Assembly: GCA_028278225.1 (NCBI GenBank)
Contig: JANQEU010000095.1
Location: 1-64,000 of the forward strand
Source: Cyclobacteriaceae bacterium
GTDB lineage: Bacteria; Bacteroidota; Bacteroidia; Cytophagales; Cyclobacteriaceae
DNA length: 64,000 nucleotides
Direction: 5' to 3'
Shown: in pieces, positions 43,671 to 51,737 of the stretch
How the letters are laid out: every line of letters begins with the position of its first letter
Position numbering within the stretch: position 1 is the stretch's first letter
Position numbers and translations under genes: made by a program
Notes under the pieces: generated by a model
What the model was told of the DNA's origin: nothing
Seen by the model: the letters and a program-made list of their open reading frames with translations, nothing else
Database searches by the model: none

Positions 43671-44375
43671 TCATTCAACTATTAAACCCTCTAATCGGGC
43701 TTTGTGCTTCTTTGCACTGGTCGATTCGGGAGAATTGGGATAATTCTCCGTGATCGTTGCATATGCATTGGCTGCCTCACCAAACTCACCATTCATCTCA
43801 TACGCCAGGGCTAACTTCGACAGGTAGGCCGGAGTGAAGCCCTCGTTTGGTTTGTAGTCCGAAGCCCTCCTGTAATAAGATATGGCACCTTCAAAATCCT
43901 CCAGCTCCATGTACGCATCACCTGTCAGTGAATAAGCTCTCGCCTGAAGTAGCATATCCGATCCTGAAAAGTCATCGAAATATCGAATGGCATTGTCAAA
44001 ATCCGACATCTTCATATAGATCGACCCAATATAGAACTTGGAAAGATTGGCTGCTTTTGTCCCGGAGTACAGGTCTGCAATATCCAGGAAACCATAGTTA
44101 TTCCCGTCGCCGTTCAATGCTTTCCCAAGACTATCCGCCTCGAAATAGTATACCGCCTGGAACATTTCTTCCTGCGCTTCATTATTCCGGTTCTGAATGT
44201 AATATTTATATCCCATGAAAGCGAACACCACAATTGCGATGAATCCACCAACGCCAAACACTATGTTCTGATTCTTTTTATTGTTGAAAAACTCCTCCGT
44301 TTTGGATACAAACGCTTCCGGGTTTTCAATCAAATCCAGGCCCCCACTTTCAGGCTTTTTCTTGGTTTTTGCCAT
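43671..44375 (-). CDS. TPR protein with an inner-membrane anchor (YfgM-like)
   Basis: A 234-residue protein: a charged N terminus, one membrane helix (NIVFGVGGFIAIVVFAFMGYKYYI, about 39-62) and a TPR region of three or four repeats ending YPNSPESTSAKKHKARLEGLIVE. Topology and repeat arrangement resemble YfgM/TolA-like periplasmic TPR proteins, which work with PpiD in other bacteria; a PpiD-like gene lies about 11 kb away. A TAnnTTTG box is 22 bp upstream and a hairpin terminator follows. Confidence 0.85.
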   Translation of the reverse strand: MAKTKKKPESGGLDLIENPEAFVSKTEEFFNNKKNQNIVFGVGGFIAIVVFAFMGYKYYIQNRNNEAQEEMFQAVYYFEADSLGKALNGDGNNYGFLDIADLYSGTKAANLSKFYIGSIYMKMSDFDNAIRYFDDFSGSDMLLQARAYSLTGDAYMELEDFEGAISYYRRASDYKPNEGFTPAYLSKLALAYEMNGEFGEAANAYATITENYPNSPESTSAKKHKARLEGLIVE

Positions 44376-44396
44376 TGATGTTCAAATTTGAGGTCG

Positions 44397-44404
44397 CAAA
44401 GATA
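44397..44404 (-). promoter_or_regulatory. Bacteroidota -7 box (TATCTTTG) for the TPR gene
   Basis: Exact TAnnTTTG on the minus strand followed by CGACC, 22 bp upstream of the ATG at 44375, just downstream of pdhA. Confidence 0.45.
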
Positions 44405-44423
44405 AGAGATTAATGCAAATCAT

Positions 44424-45458
44424 CTACTCCATGATATAGGGATATTGAGAATCCATATATACATCTTTATAGGCGTCCTCCGGGGGAGGGAATGGAGATT
44501 CTTCCGAAAATTTGACAGACTCCGTGACACGCTCTTTGATAGCATTGTCAATATCTTTCAATTCCTGCTCCGTCCTGAATTTATTATCTAATATGGTTTT
44601 TTTCACCTGTTCAATAGGATCCCTCATTTTGTACGCTTCCAACTCCTCCTTGGTGCGGTACTTGGCCGGATCTGACATAGAGTGTCCCTTGTAGCGGTAC
44701 GTCCTGAACTCCAGCAAAGTTGGTCCCTCACCCTTCCTTGCCCGGTCTGCAGCTTTGGCAACAGCCCTGTGAACTTCTTCCACTTTCATCGCATCAACCG
44801 CCGCCGAAGGCATTTCATAGGCATCTGCCAGCTTGTGCAGTTCGGTTACATTCGAGGTGCGACTCACCGAGGTGCCCATGGCATACCCATTGTTCTCAAT
44901 GGCGAAAATTGTAGGTATTTTGTACGTCATCGCCAGGTTAAGCGCCTCATGAAAAGCGCCCTGCCTGATGGCTCCATCACCCATGTAGCAAATGCACAGG
45001 TTGTCCGTTCCCCTGTATTTTTCTGCAAACCCAATTCCCGCGCCAAGTGGAATTTGCCCTCCGACTATGCCATGGCCTCCAATAAAGTTTACTTCTTTAT
45101 CAAACATGTGCATGGATCCCCCCTTCCCTTTGGAAACTCCGGTGACCTTACCAAATAGTTCCGCCATAATGTATTTTGGATCCGTACCCAGTGCCAGCGG
45201 GTGGGCATGGTCCCTGTAGGCTGTGATATATTTATCACCTTCTTTTAACGCCGAGACCGAACCGGCAGCACAGGCCTCCTGGCCAATATATAAATGACAG
45301 AAACCACGTATTTTCTGTTGCCCATACAACTGACCCGCCTTCTCCTCAAATCTTCGCATCAACATCATGGATTCATACCATTCCATGTACTGCTCACTCG
45401 AAAACTCCGTTTTCTTAGTTTTTGTCCCGGCCTTTTTTGATTTGACTTTGGTTGCCAT
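44424..45458 (-). CDS. pdhA: Pyruvate dehydrogenase E1 component subunit alpha
   Basis: A 344-residue ThDP enzyme subunit. It has YIGQEACAAGSVSALKEGDKYITAYRDHAHPLALG, the ThDP motif GDGAIRQGAFHEALNLAMTYKIPTIFAIENN (about 167-197) and the phosphorylation-loop-like TYRYKGHSMSDPAKYRTKEE. It decarboxylates pyruvate with an E1-beta subunit. That gene is not in the window, so the complex is assembled from dispersed genes, as is common in Bacteroidota. The Lys-rich start (ATKVKSKKAGTKTKK) is unstructured. It is divergent from recF. Confidence 0.94.
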   Translation of the reverse strand: MATKVKSKKAGTKTKKTEFSSEQYMEWYESMMLMRRFEEKAGQLYGQQKIRGFCHLYIGQEACAAGSVSALKEGDKYITAYRDHAHPLALGTDPKYIMAELFGKVTGVSKGKGGSMHMFDKEVNFIGGHGIVGGQIPLGAGIGFAEKYRGTDNLCICYMGDGAIRQGAFHEALNLAMTYKIPTIFAIENNGYAMGTSVSRTSNVTELHKLADAYEMPSAAVDAMKVEEVHRAVAKAADRARKGEGPTLLEFRTYRYKGHSMSDPAKYRTKEELEAYKMRDPIEQVKKTILDNKFRTEQELKDIDNAIKERVTESVKFSEESPFPPPEDAYKDVYMDSQYPYIME

Positions 45459-45487
45459 GTTTGTTAACCCTATCTATGTTATTGCGT

Positions 45488-45495
45488 TAGCTTTG
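45488..45495 (+). promoter_or_regulatory. Bacteroidota -7 box (TAGCTTTG) for recF
   Basis: Exact TAnnTTTG on the plus strand within GTTAGCTTTGCA, 57 bp upstream of the recF ATG. The same 12-mer lies before rimO (48265). The nearest upstream TTTG is 24 bp away, longer than the usual 19. Confidence 0.4.
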
Positions 45496-45551
45496 CACGC
45501 TAACAAAAAAGTGTTGCGAAATTAAGCGAATTTGGCTGGTCCTCAAAATAA

Positions 45552-46652
45552 ATGAACCTGGACACTCTACATCTGGAGCAATTCAAGAACTATCGGAATC
45601 TGACACTTGATTTCAATCATCGCATTACCAGCTTAGTGGGTGTCAATGGCTCAGGAAAAACCAATGTCATCGACTCTATATACTATTTGGGATACACCAA
45701 AAGTGCCTTTGGCAGCGGGGATTATCAAAATATCCTGCATGGAGAAAATCACTTTCTGATCAAAGGAAATTTTCACTCTGATTCCAAAAAATTTGAGGTA
45801 AAGGCCTATTTGGAACGAAACCAGAAGAAGGTTATCAGGTTTGATGATTTGGATTATGAAAAACTTTCAGATCATATCGGTAAGATCCTGCTGGTAATAT
45901 CCACCCCTTATGATGGTGATATCATCAGGGGGCCGGGCGAAGTGAGGCGCAAATGGGTTGACAGTTGTATTTCGCTGGTTGACAAGACCTACCTGGAAAC
46001 GCTGATCAGGTTCCAAAAGACACTGAAACAAAGGAACAGTTTGTTACGTCAGGCGAATGGCAGGCTGTCCTCTCCCCAGGTAAGCCTTCTGGATACTTAC
46101 GATGCACAGGTCATTGAGTATTCCGGATCATTATCCCTTGTCAGGCAAAAATTCATTGAACAGTTCATTCCTTTCTTCCATTCGAATGTTTCCTCGCTGG
46201 TAAAGGATCTGGAAAAGTGCGATATCAAATATGAATCTGACGTACTTGAAAGTGAATTTGAGAAGAACTTCTCACAGGCCCGGGAAAAGGATATTTTGAT
46301 GCAGCGCACTACGATGGGAGGCCACAAGGATGATTTTGTCTTTCACATGGATGGCTATCCGATCAAACGGTTCGGATCTCAGGGTCAGCAAAAAACTTTT
46401 CTTATTGCACTCCGACTGGCTCAATTCGATTATCTAACTTACAGGGAAAGTGTAAAGCCAATTTTGTTGCTGGACGACATCTTTGACAAACTGGACGATC
46501 GTCGCATTAAAAATCTGGTCGCTACGCTTAAAGACGAAAACCGGTTCGGACAAGTAGTCATTACCGATGCCAGAAAGGAACGAACCGAAAGTTTTTTTAG
46601 AGATTACAAACATCTGGAAATAGTAGAGATCCAGGACGGTAAATTGAAATGA
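45552..46652 (+). CDS. recF: DNA replication and repair protein RecF
   Basis: A 366-residue SMC-like ATPase. It has Walker A GVNGSGKTN (about 29-37), the signature motif region MGGHKDDF...FGSQGQQKTF, and the Walker B/D-loop LLLDDIFDKLDDRR. It loads RecA on gapped DNA with RecO and RecR. It lies at the head of a two-gene unit with a DUF721 protein (4-nt overlap). The recF-DUF721 arrangement is frequent and is usually near dnaA/dnaN; neither is present here. Confidence 0.95.
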   Translation: MNLDTLHLEQFKNYRNLTLDFNHRITSLVGVNGSGKTNVIDSIYYLGYTKSAFGSGDYQNILHGENHFLIKGNFHSDSKKFEVKAYLERNQKKVIRFDDLDYEKLSDHIGKILLVISTPYDGDIIRGPGEVRRKWVDSCISLVDKTYLETLIRFQKTLKQRNSLLRQANGRLSSPQVSLLDTYDAQVIEYSGSLSLVRQKFIEQFIPFFHSNVSSLVKDLEKCDIKYESDVLESEFEKNFSQAREKDILMQRTTMGGHKDDFVFHMDGYPIKRFGSQGQQKTFLIALRLAQFDYLTYRESVKPILLLDDIFDKLDDRRIKNLVATLKDENRFGQVVITDARKERTESFFRDYKHLEIVEIQDGKLK

Positions 46653-46939
46653 AAGAGGAGCACACCTTCAAATTCGGCGATGCATTCAAAAAATTTCTGA
46701 AAGAAGAGCATCTTGATCAAACTTATAATGAAAAAAAACTGATCTCCACGTGGAATGAGCTAATGGGCAAACCCATAGCCAACCGTACTTCCAGGATTTT
46801 TATAAAGGACCGGATTATGTATGTGAAACTGACATCAGCGCCCCTCAAGCAAGAGCTTACCATGTCGAAGGAAAAAGTTCTCGACCTGATCCTCAGGAAA
46901 ACGGGTGAAAAGGTCATCGATGATATACGGTTCCTCTGA
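46649..46939 (+). CDS. DUF721 (DciA-like) domain-containing protein
   Basis: A 96-residue protein with the DciA/DUF721 core LISTWNELMGKPIANRTSRIFIKDRIMYVKLTSAPLKQELTMSKEKVLDLI. DciA loads the replicative helicase in bacteria without DnaC/DnaI. The core is small compared with proteobacterial DciA (about 150 residues), but short forms are usual here. The ATG overlaps the recF stop by 4 nt, so it is co-translated with recF, tying it to replication. Helicase-loader function is inferred, not seen. Confidence 0.85.
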   Translation: MKEEHTFKFGDAFKKFLKEEHLDQTYNEKKLISTWNELMGKPIANRTSRIFIKDRIMYVKLTSAPLKQELTMSKEKVLDLILRKTGEKVIDDIRFL

Positions 46940-46992
46940 GAAGATCCGGGGGTTTGAAGATCACCGTAACAGAAAATAATTTAAATAGTGAA

Positions 46993-47039
46993 ATTCCTGT
47001 GTGACCCCGACGCAATCCTCCCACAAGGTTCACAGGAAT
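46993..47039. other. Hairpin between the DUF721 and DUF6048 genes
   Basis: A perfect 9-bp inverted repeat ATTCCTGTG / CACAGGAAT encloses 29 nt in the gap between two convergent genes. ACC/GGT can extend the stem across a small bulge. There is no T-run, so it is a weak candidate for a bidirectional end of transcription. Confidence 0.4.
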
Positions 47040-47081
47040 AACCGGAAAAAGTAATGTGATTTCGCCGGCAAAACGGTCAGA

Positions 47082-47780
47082 TCAGGGTTCAACAGGTTTC
47101 GGTGGTATGTACTTCTGACGAAGGGGGATCGTCCAGTATATGTAGTAATCAAAACCGACCGTATTCCTCTTTATCTCCCGGCCATTTTTCTTGTGCCTGC
47201 CAAATCCCGGAATATCAAACGTCTCCAGCTGACCCTCCCCCGAGATAGATTTGAATAACTTTCCCCGGATCTGGTAGCCCATGGTAAGATTCTTCAGAAC
47301 TTTTGCCCTCAGTCCCAGATCCAGTTCCATCCACCTTGCGGTGAGATTTGCATTTTCCATTTGTGTGATCACCGTGCCCGACAGTGTGGAATGTTCAAAC
47401 GTAATGTTGTCGGTATATGAGCTTTGAGCATACCTGAGACCAATTGACAACACATCTCCGGATTTATTATACGGAATTGTGTTTTGGTCAATCCCGATCC
47501 GGAAAAAATCACCTTTTGAATTGTATTCAAAACTTTCACGACGCGCATTTCTTTCATGACCATATTCGAAGACAAGAAAGTATTTGTGAAAATCGATTTC
47601 CACCATGCCTTCATAGGATGTCTTGAATTCAGAAACTCCCGAACCGATTAAACGCAACCCGTTTGCTCCAATTCTTACGTGGGAGGGCACCCATTTTTTA
47701 GGCCCCCAGGTTGTCGAGTCAAACTGGCCCAATGCCAGTTGAAAGACCGCAAGAAATATGATGCTAAAAGTGGATCTCAA
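47082..47780 (-). CDS. DUF6048 family protein
   Basis: A 232-residue protein with a signal peptide (STFSIIFLAVFQLALGQ). The mature part reads as an outer-membrane or periplasmic beta-rich protein: HVRIGANGLRLIGSGVSEFKTSYEGMVEIDFHKYFLVFEYGHERNARRESFEYNSKGDFFRIGID. It closes with YYIYWTIPLRQKYIPPKP. Role unknown. It starts inside the end of the DUF6452 gene (17-nt overlap); the pair occurs together in Bacteroidota, so a shared envelope function is likely. Confidence 0.82.
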   Translation of the reverse strand: MRSTFSIIFLAVFQLALGQFDSTTWGPKKWVPSHVRIGANGLRLIGSGVSEFKTSYEGMVEIDFHKYFLVFEYGHERNARRESFEYNSKGDFFRIGIDQNTIPYNKSGDVLSIGLRYAQSSYTDNITFEHSTLSGTVITQMENANLTARWMELDLGLRAKVLKNLTMGYQIRGKLFKSISGEGQLETFDIPGFGRHKKNGREIKRNTVGFDYYIYWTIPLRQKYIPPKPVEP

Positions 47781-48207
47781 GGTTATTCAGGTTTTCGAAC
47801 AATTCAGGTATTTTGATTAGGGCGGAGTCCAGGTTGGTCTCCTGAATCTCAAGGTTGAAATATCTGATCGCGGCATCACAGGAAAGATCAAAGATCCTGA
47901 CTTCTTTATCATACTCCAGTGTGATGAAGTAATCTATCGAATCCGTAAAGAATTGATACGTGATCTGTTCGTTTTCAAAATCCATGGGAAGGCTGTACTG
48001 AAATGAAGTAAGCAATGTATCGGGATAGCCGGTCAATTGTCCATATCCCTGAATGACAATGGAGTCAAAGGCAACTACAAATTCATCTTCATCATAGATC
48101 ACCTGAAACCATAAAACATCATTGTACGGATTGACCTGGCAGTCTTCAATGTCGTTACATGCGGTAACAAACAGGAGTAACAATAGGCCAGCAACGAGTT
48201 TTTGCAT
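47764..48207 (-). CDS. DUF6452 family lipoprotein
   Basis: A 147-residue lipoprotein (signal ends FVTAC, Cys about residue 17) followed by NDIEDCQVNPYNDVLWFQVIYDEDEFVVAFDSIVIQGYG. The first ATG with a signal peptide is at 48207; an earlier frame extension to 48339 has no signal and runs into the rimO promoter, so it is dropped. The function of the family is unknown; it is paired with DUF6048. A TAnnTTTG box ends 7 bp before the ATG, which would give a transcript with almost no leader. Confidence 0.85.
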   Translation of the reverse strand: MQKLVAGLLLLLFVTACNDIEDCQVNPYNDVLWFQVIYDEDEFVVAFDSIVIQGYGQLTGYPDTLLTSFQYSLPMDFENEQITYQFFTDSIDYFITLEYDKEVRIFDLSCDAAIRYFNLEIQETNLDSALIKIPELFENLNNLEIHF

Positions 48208-48213
48208 GGTCGC

Positions 48214-48221
48214 CAAAGTTA
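48214..48221 (-). promoter_or_regulatory. Bacteroidota -7 box (TAACTTTG) for the DUF6452 gene
   Basis: Exact TAnnTTTG on the minus strand. Since a -7 box places initiation about 7 bp downstream, the start would be at or next to the ATG (48207). Confidence 0.4.
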
Positions 48222-48266
48222 AATGAATCGCGTTGGTTGGGGAACGAACCAGGACAGCATTTATGT

Positions 48267-48274
48267 TAGCTTTG
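48267..48274 (+). promoter_or_regulatory. Bacteroidota -7 box (TAGCTTTG) for rimO
   Basis: Exact TAnnTTTG on the plus strand in GTTAGCTTTGCA, 20 bp before the TTG start of rimO. It shares 12 bases with the recF box. Confidence 0.45.
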
Positions 48275-48293
48275 CAGCAAATTCTATCGGTGA

Positions 48294-49604
48294 TTGAAAA
48301 CCAAGGGAAAGAAAAAAGATAAAGTGAATATTGTGACACTGGGTTGCGCCAAGAACCTGGTTGATTCGGAGGTATTACTCACACAACTTCGTGGAAATAA
48401 AATCAATACCACCCATGAGTCCGCAGGAGACGATTCGAATATCGTGATTATTAACACCTGTGGTTTTATCGAAAGCGCCAAACAGGAATCAATTGATACC
48501 ATTTTGCAATATGCAGAAGCAAAGGCGGAGGGTAAAGTGGACAGACTTTATGTTACAGGATGTCTGTCACAACGGTACCGGGACGATTTGAAGACCGAAC
48601 TTCCAGGTGTGGATGCGTGGTTTGGGACCATGGAGCTTCCACTGCTATTGAAAAAGTTCAATGCCAATTATAAACATGAACTATTAGGAGAAAGAATTAC
48701 CACTACCGCAAAGCACTATGCATACCTTAAGATCGCCGAGGGTTGTGACCGGCCATGTTCCTTTTGCGCAATCCCCCTGATGCGAGGCAAACATGTTTCA
48801 AAACCAATTGAGGAACTTGTAAGGGAAACCGAATCGCTTGTCAGAAATGGTACCAGGGAAGTGCTGCTGATTGCCCAGGATTCTACCTATTACGGATTGG
48901 ACATTTATGGAAAAAGAAAACTGGCAGAGCTCCTTGATCGATTAGCAGATATTGAAGGCCTTGAATGGCTCAGGCTGCATTATGCATTCCCAACCGGTTT
49001 TCCCGAAGACATTCTGGATGTAATGGCCAACAGGCCAAATATCTGTAAATACCTTGATATTCCACTTCAACATGGATCATCGAGGATGCTGGAAATCATG
49101 CGAAGAGGTACGACCCGTGAAAAAACCGAATCTCTTCTTGGTCGAATTCGTAATAAAATCCCGGACATCGCTATCAGAACTACTTTAATTGCAGGTCATC
49201 CCGGAGAGACCGAAGAGGATTTCAGGGAGATGATTGACTTTGTGGAGCAGAGTCGCTTTGAACGATTGGGCATATTCACCTACTCACACGAAGAAAATAC
49301 ACATTCGTACACATTGGGTGACACAGTCCCTGAAGAATTAAAAGAAGAACGTGCAAATTTGGTGATGGAATTACAGGAATCCATTTCTGAAGATATGAAT
49401 AACGACAAAGTAGGAAAAACGTATAAGGTGCTTATCGACCGATTGGAATCCGGAAATTTCATCGGACGGACAGAACATGATTCGCCTGAAGTAGACAACG
49501 AAGTAATTATTGACGCCAATAGTAATCATTTGCGGATCGGCAACTTCTCAAACATCAAAATAACTCATTCAACTGCCTTTGACCTTTATGGAAGAACTGC
49601 TTGA
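48294..49604 (+). CDS. rimO: Ribosomal protein uS12 methylthiotransferase
   Basis: A 436-residue radical-SAM enzyme. The N-terminal UPF0004 domain starts VNIVTLGCAKNLVDSEVL. The second cluster is CDRPCSFCAIP (CxxxCxxC), and a TRAM-type tail (GKTYKVLIDRLESGNFIGRTEHDSPEVDNEVII) follows. It methylthiolates Asp of ribosomal protein S12. The start codon is TTG at 48294, immediately after an in-frame TGA, so no earlier start is possible, and the encoded KTKGKKKDKV beginning is usual for this family. It is the first gene of the bshC operon. Confidence 0.95.
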   Translation: MKTKGKKKDKVNIVTLGCAKNLVDSEVLLTQLRGNKINTTHESAGDDSNIVIINTCGFIESAKQESIDTILQYAEAKAEGKVDRLYVTGCLSQRYRDDLKTELPGVDAWFGTMELPLLLKKFNANYKHELLGERITTTAKHYAYLKIAEGCDRPCSFCAIPLMRGKHVSKPIEELVRETESLVRNGTREVLLIAQDSTYYGLDIYGKRKLAELLDRLADIEGLEWLRLHYAFPTGFPEDILDVMANRPNICKYLDIPLQHGSSRMLEIMRRGTTREKTESLLGRIRNKIPDIAIRTTLIAGHPGETEEDFREMIDFVEQSRFERLGIFTYSHEENTHSYTLGDTVPEELKEERANLVMELQESISEDMNNDKVGKTYKVLIDRLESGNFIGRTEHDSPEVDNEVIIDANSNHLRIGNFSNIKITHSTAFDLYGRTA

Positions 49605-49611
49605 ATCCACT

Positions 49612-51168
49612 ATGAAAATCAGCAAGGTATCATTTAAAGATGTTGGGGCTTTCTCTCCAATGTTTCTGGATTATGTCGGGTCGGCATCAGCATTGAGACC
49701 CTTTTATGAGAACATCCCGGAAATCGGAAGTTTTCAGGAACTGCTGACACAGCGAAACTTCTCACATGAAAAGAGGATCATACTGCATGAAGTGCTCAAC
49801 GAGCAATATGGCCCTGTTAAAAAATCTGAGAAGGTTTTTGAAAATCTGTACTCATTACAAAATGACAACACATTTACAGTTACAACCGGACATCAGTTAA
49901 ATATTTTTACCGGTCCTCTCTACTTCATCTTCAAGATTGTCACCACCATAAACCTGGCCAAAAAGTTGAAAGAGGCCTATCCTGACAATCATTTTGTGCC
50001 CGTCTACTGGATGGCAACGGAAGACCATGATTTCGAAGAGATCAGATCATTTAACCTTTTTGGCAAAAAGTATTCATGGGAAACCCAGCAAACCGGTGCG
50101 GTCGGTAGATTCGCACCGCAATCCCTCAACATTGTTCTTGAGCAATTGCCGGAATCTCCGGAGATCTTTGAAAAGGCGTACCTGGACAGCTCTTCTCTGG
50201 CCGAAGCGGTCAGGGTCTATGTCAACGAACTCTTTGGAGAGGAGGGTTTGCTCGTACTCGATGCGGATCATCCCCGGTTAAAAGGATTGTTTGCCGACAC
50301 CATCAAAGATGATATCATTGAACAGAAGGCTAATGATATTGTGGAAGAAACCAACAGGAAGCTCCGTGAACTGGGTTATAAATCGCAGGCCTTTTCCAGG
50401 AAAATAAATTTCTTTTTTCTGAATGGCTTCAGGGAAAGGATAATTGACGAAAATGGAACCTACAGGATCAATAACCAGGAACTCAGCTATTCAAAGGAAG
50501 ATATCCTGGCGCTGGCCGACAGCAATCCGGAAAAATTCAGTCCGAACGTGATCATGAGACCCCTGTACCAGGAGACTATCCTGCCAAACCTGGCATATGT
50601 GGGAGGACCTGCGGAAATTATCTACTGGCTGCAACTGAAAGCGATGTTTGACCATTATCAGGCCAGTTTTCCAATCCTGATGCCGCGTAATTTCGGGATG
50701 ATCATCAACAAGGGATTACAGAAGAAAATCAATAGAATTGGCTGTTCTTCTGCCGACCTTTTCAAGGATGCTCATAATCTAAAAAGTGACTTTCTTGACC
50801 GAAACAGTAATAACGAACATCTGTTGGATGAAGAGAAAACGGAACTGGCCTCGGTTTTTGACAAGATCAAAGTAAAAGCATCTGTTATCGACAAAACTTT
50901 AGAGGGTTTTATCGGATCGGAATCTGCAAAGGCCCTGAAAGGATTTACGAACATAGAGAAACGCCTGAAAAAAGCTCAGGAAACCCAAAACGAAACCGTC
51001 ATGAATCAAATAGATTCCATCAAGGAGAAGCTCTTCCCGGGCGGGGGGCTCCAGGAGCGGCATGATAATTTCCTGAATTTCTATCTTAATAATCCAAACT
51101 TCCTCCGGGACCTGTTAGGTCAGTTCGATCCTTTTGACTATTCTTTTTATCAGTTTTGGGAAACATAG
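49612..51168 (+). CDS. bshC: Bacillithiol biosynthesis cysteine-adding enzyme BshC
   Basis: A 518-residue protein with DVGAFSPMFLDYVG at the start, TTGHQLNIFTGPLYFIFKIVTTINLAKKL (nucleotide-like core), PVYWMATEDHDFEEIRSF and a long C-terminal coiled coil. It adds cysteine to GlcN-malate, the last step of bacillithiol synthesis. I start at ATG 49612, 7 bp after rimO, since the family begins KISKVSF; in-frame ATGs at 49579 and 49588 would extend into rimO. BshA and BshB are not in the window. The operon also holds ypdA, its reductase. Confidence 0.92.
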   Translation: MKISKVSFKDVGAFSPMFLDYVGSASALRPFYENIPEIGSFQELLTQRNFSHEKRIILHEVLNEQYGPVKKSEKVFENLYSLQNDNTFTVTTGHQLNIFTGPLYFIFKIVTTINLAKKLKEAYPDNHFVPVYWMATEDHDFEEIRSFNLFGKKYSWETQQTGAVGRFAPQSLNIVLEQLPESPEIFEKAYLDSSSLAEAVRVYVNELFGEEGLLVLDADHPRLKGLFADTIKDDIIEQKANDIVEETNRKLRELGYKSQAFSRKINFFFLNGFRERIIDENGTYRINNQELSYSKEDILALADSNPEKFSPNVIMRPLYQETILPNLAYVGGPAEIIYWLQLKAMFDHYQASFPILMPRNFGMIINKGLQKKINRIGCSSADLFKDAHNLKSDFLDRNSNNEHLLDEEKTELASVFDKIKVKASVIDKTLEGFIGSESAKALKGFTNIEKRLKKAQETQNETVMNQIDSIKEKLFPGGGLQERHDNFLNFYLNNPNFLRDLLGQFDPFDYSFYQFWET

Positions 51169-51737
51169 ATAAAAAAATATTTCGTCAGGAATTACTTCGA
51201 AAGAAGCGTCTTTTGAGCGACGCCGAGTATCAACTCAGAAATGACCAATTCATATCCCTAGGCACTTCATTTTTGCACTCAGTTGTATCGAAGGGAATAC
51301 ATATCTATTTGCCCATCAAAAGAAACAAAGAGCCTGATACTTTTCCCGTTCTTAAATTTTTATCAGATCAGCAAATCCCGGTGGTCGTTTCCAAAACAGA
51401 TTTTCAGCGAAAGGAAATGATACATTTTCGTTATGATAAGAAGATCATCTTCGAAGAAAATCATCTCCGGATCCCTGAACCGGTCAGTGGAGAGGTTACA
51501 AGCCTGGAGATGGTGGATGTTGTCCTTGTGCCATTGGTCGCTGCTGATAAAAAAGGTAACAGAGTCGGATATGGCGGCGGTTACTACGACAGGCTATTGC
51601 AGGACACAGATCAGCAGGTGACGAAAGTGGGGGCCAGCCTCAGCTATCCTTTTGACTTATTTCCATTCACTGAAACACATGATGTTCCTCTGGATTATTG
51701 TATAACACCTTTTAAAGTATTGAATTTCAATGGTTGA
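51156..51737 (+). CDS. 5-formyltetrahydrofolate cyclo-ligase
   Basis: A 193-residue enzyme with the family motifs FRQELLRKKRLL near the start, HIYLPIKRNKEPDTFPVLKFL, and VPLVAADKKGNRVGYGGGYYDRLLQ (glycine-rich ATP/phosphate loop). It converts 5-formyl-THF to 5,10-methenyl-THF with ATP. The start is TTG 51156, overlapping the bshC end by 13 nt; no ATG is available at the right place. The stop overlaps the ypdA start by 8 nt. Confidence 0.92.
   Translation: MGNIDKKIFRQELLRKKRLLSDAEYQLRNDQFISLGTSFLHSVVSKGIHIYLPIKRNKEPDTFPVLKFLSDQQIPVVVSKTDFQRKEMIHFRYDKKIIFEENHLRIPEPVSGEVTSLEMVDVVLVPLVAADKKGNRVGYGGGYYDRLLQDTDQQVTKVGASLSYPFDLFPFTETHDVPLDYCITPFKVLNFNG

Noticed and set aside
48208-48339. N-terminal extension of the DUF6452 gene
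   Set aside because: It would precede the signal peptide and cover the rimO promoter; the lipoprotein signal starts at the ATG 48207.
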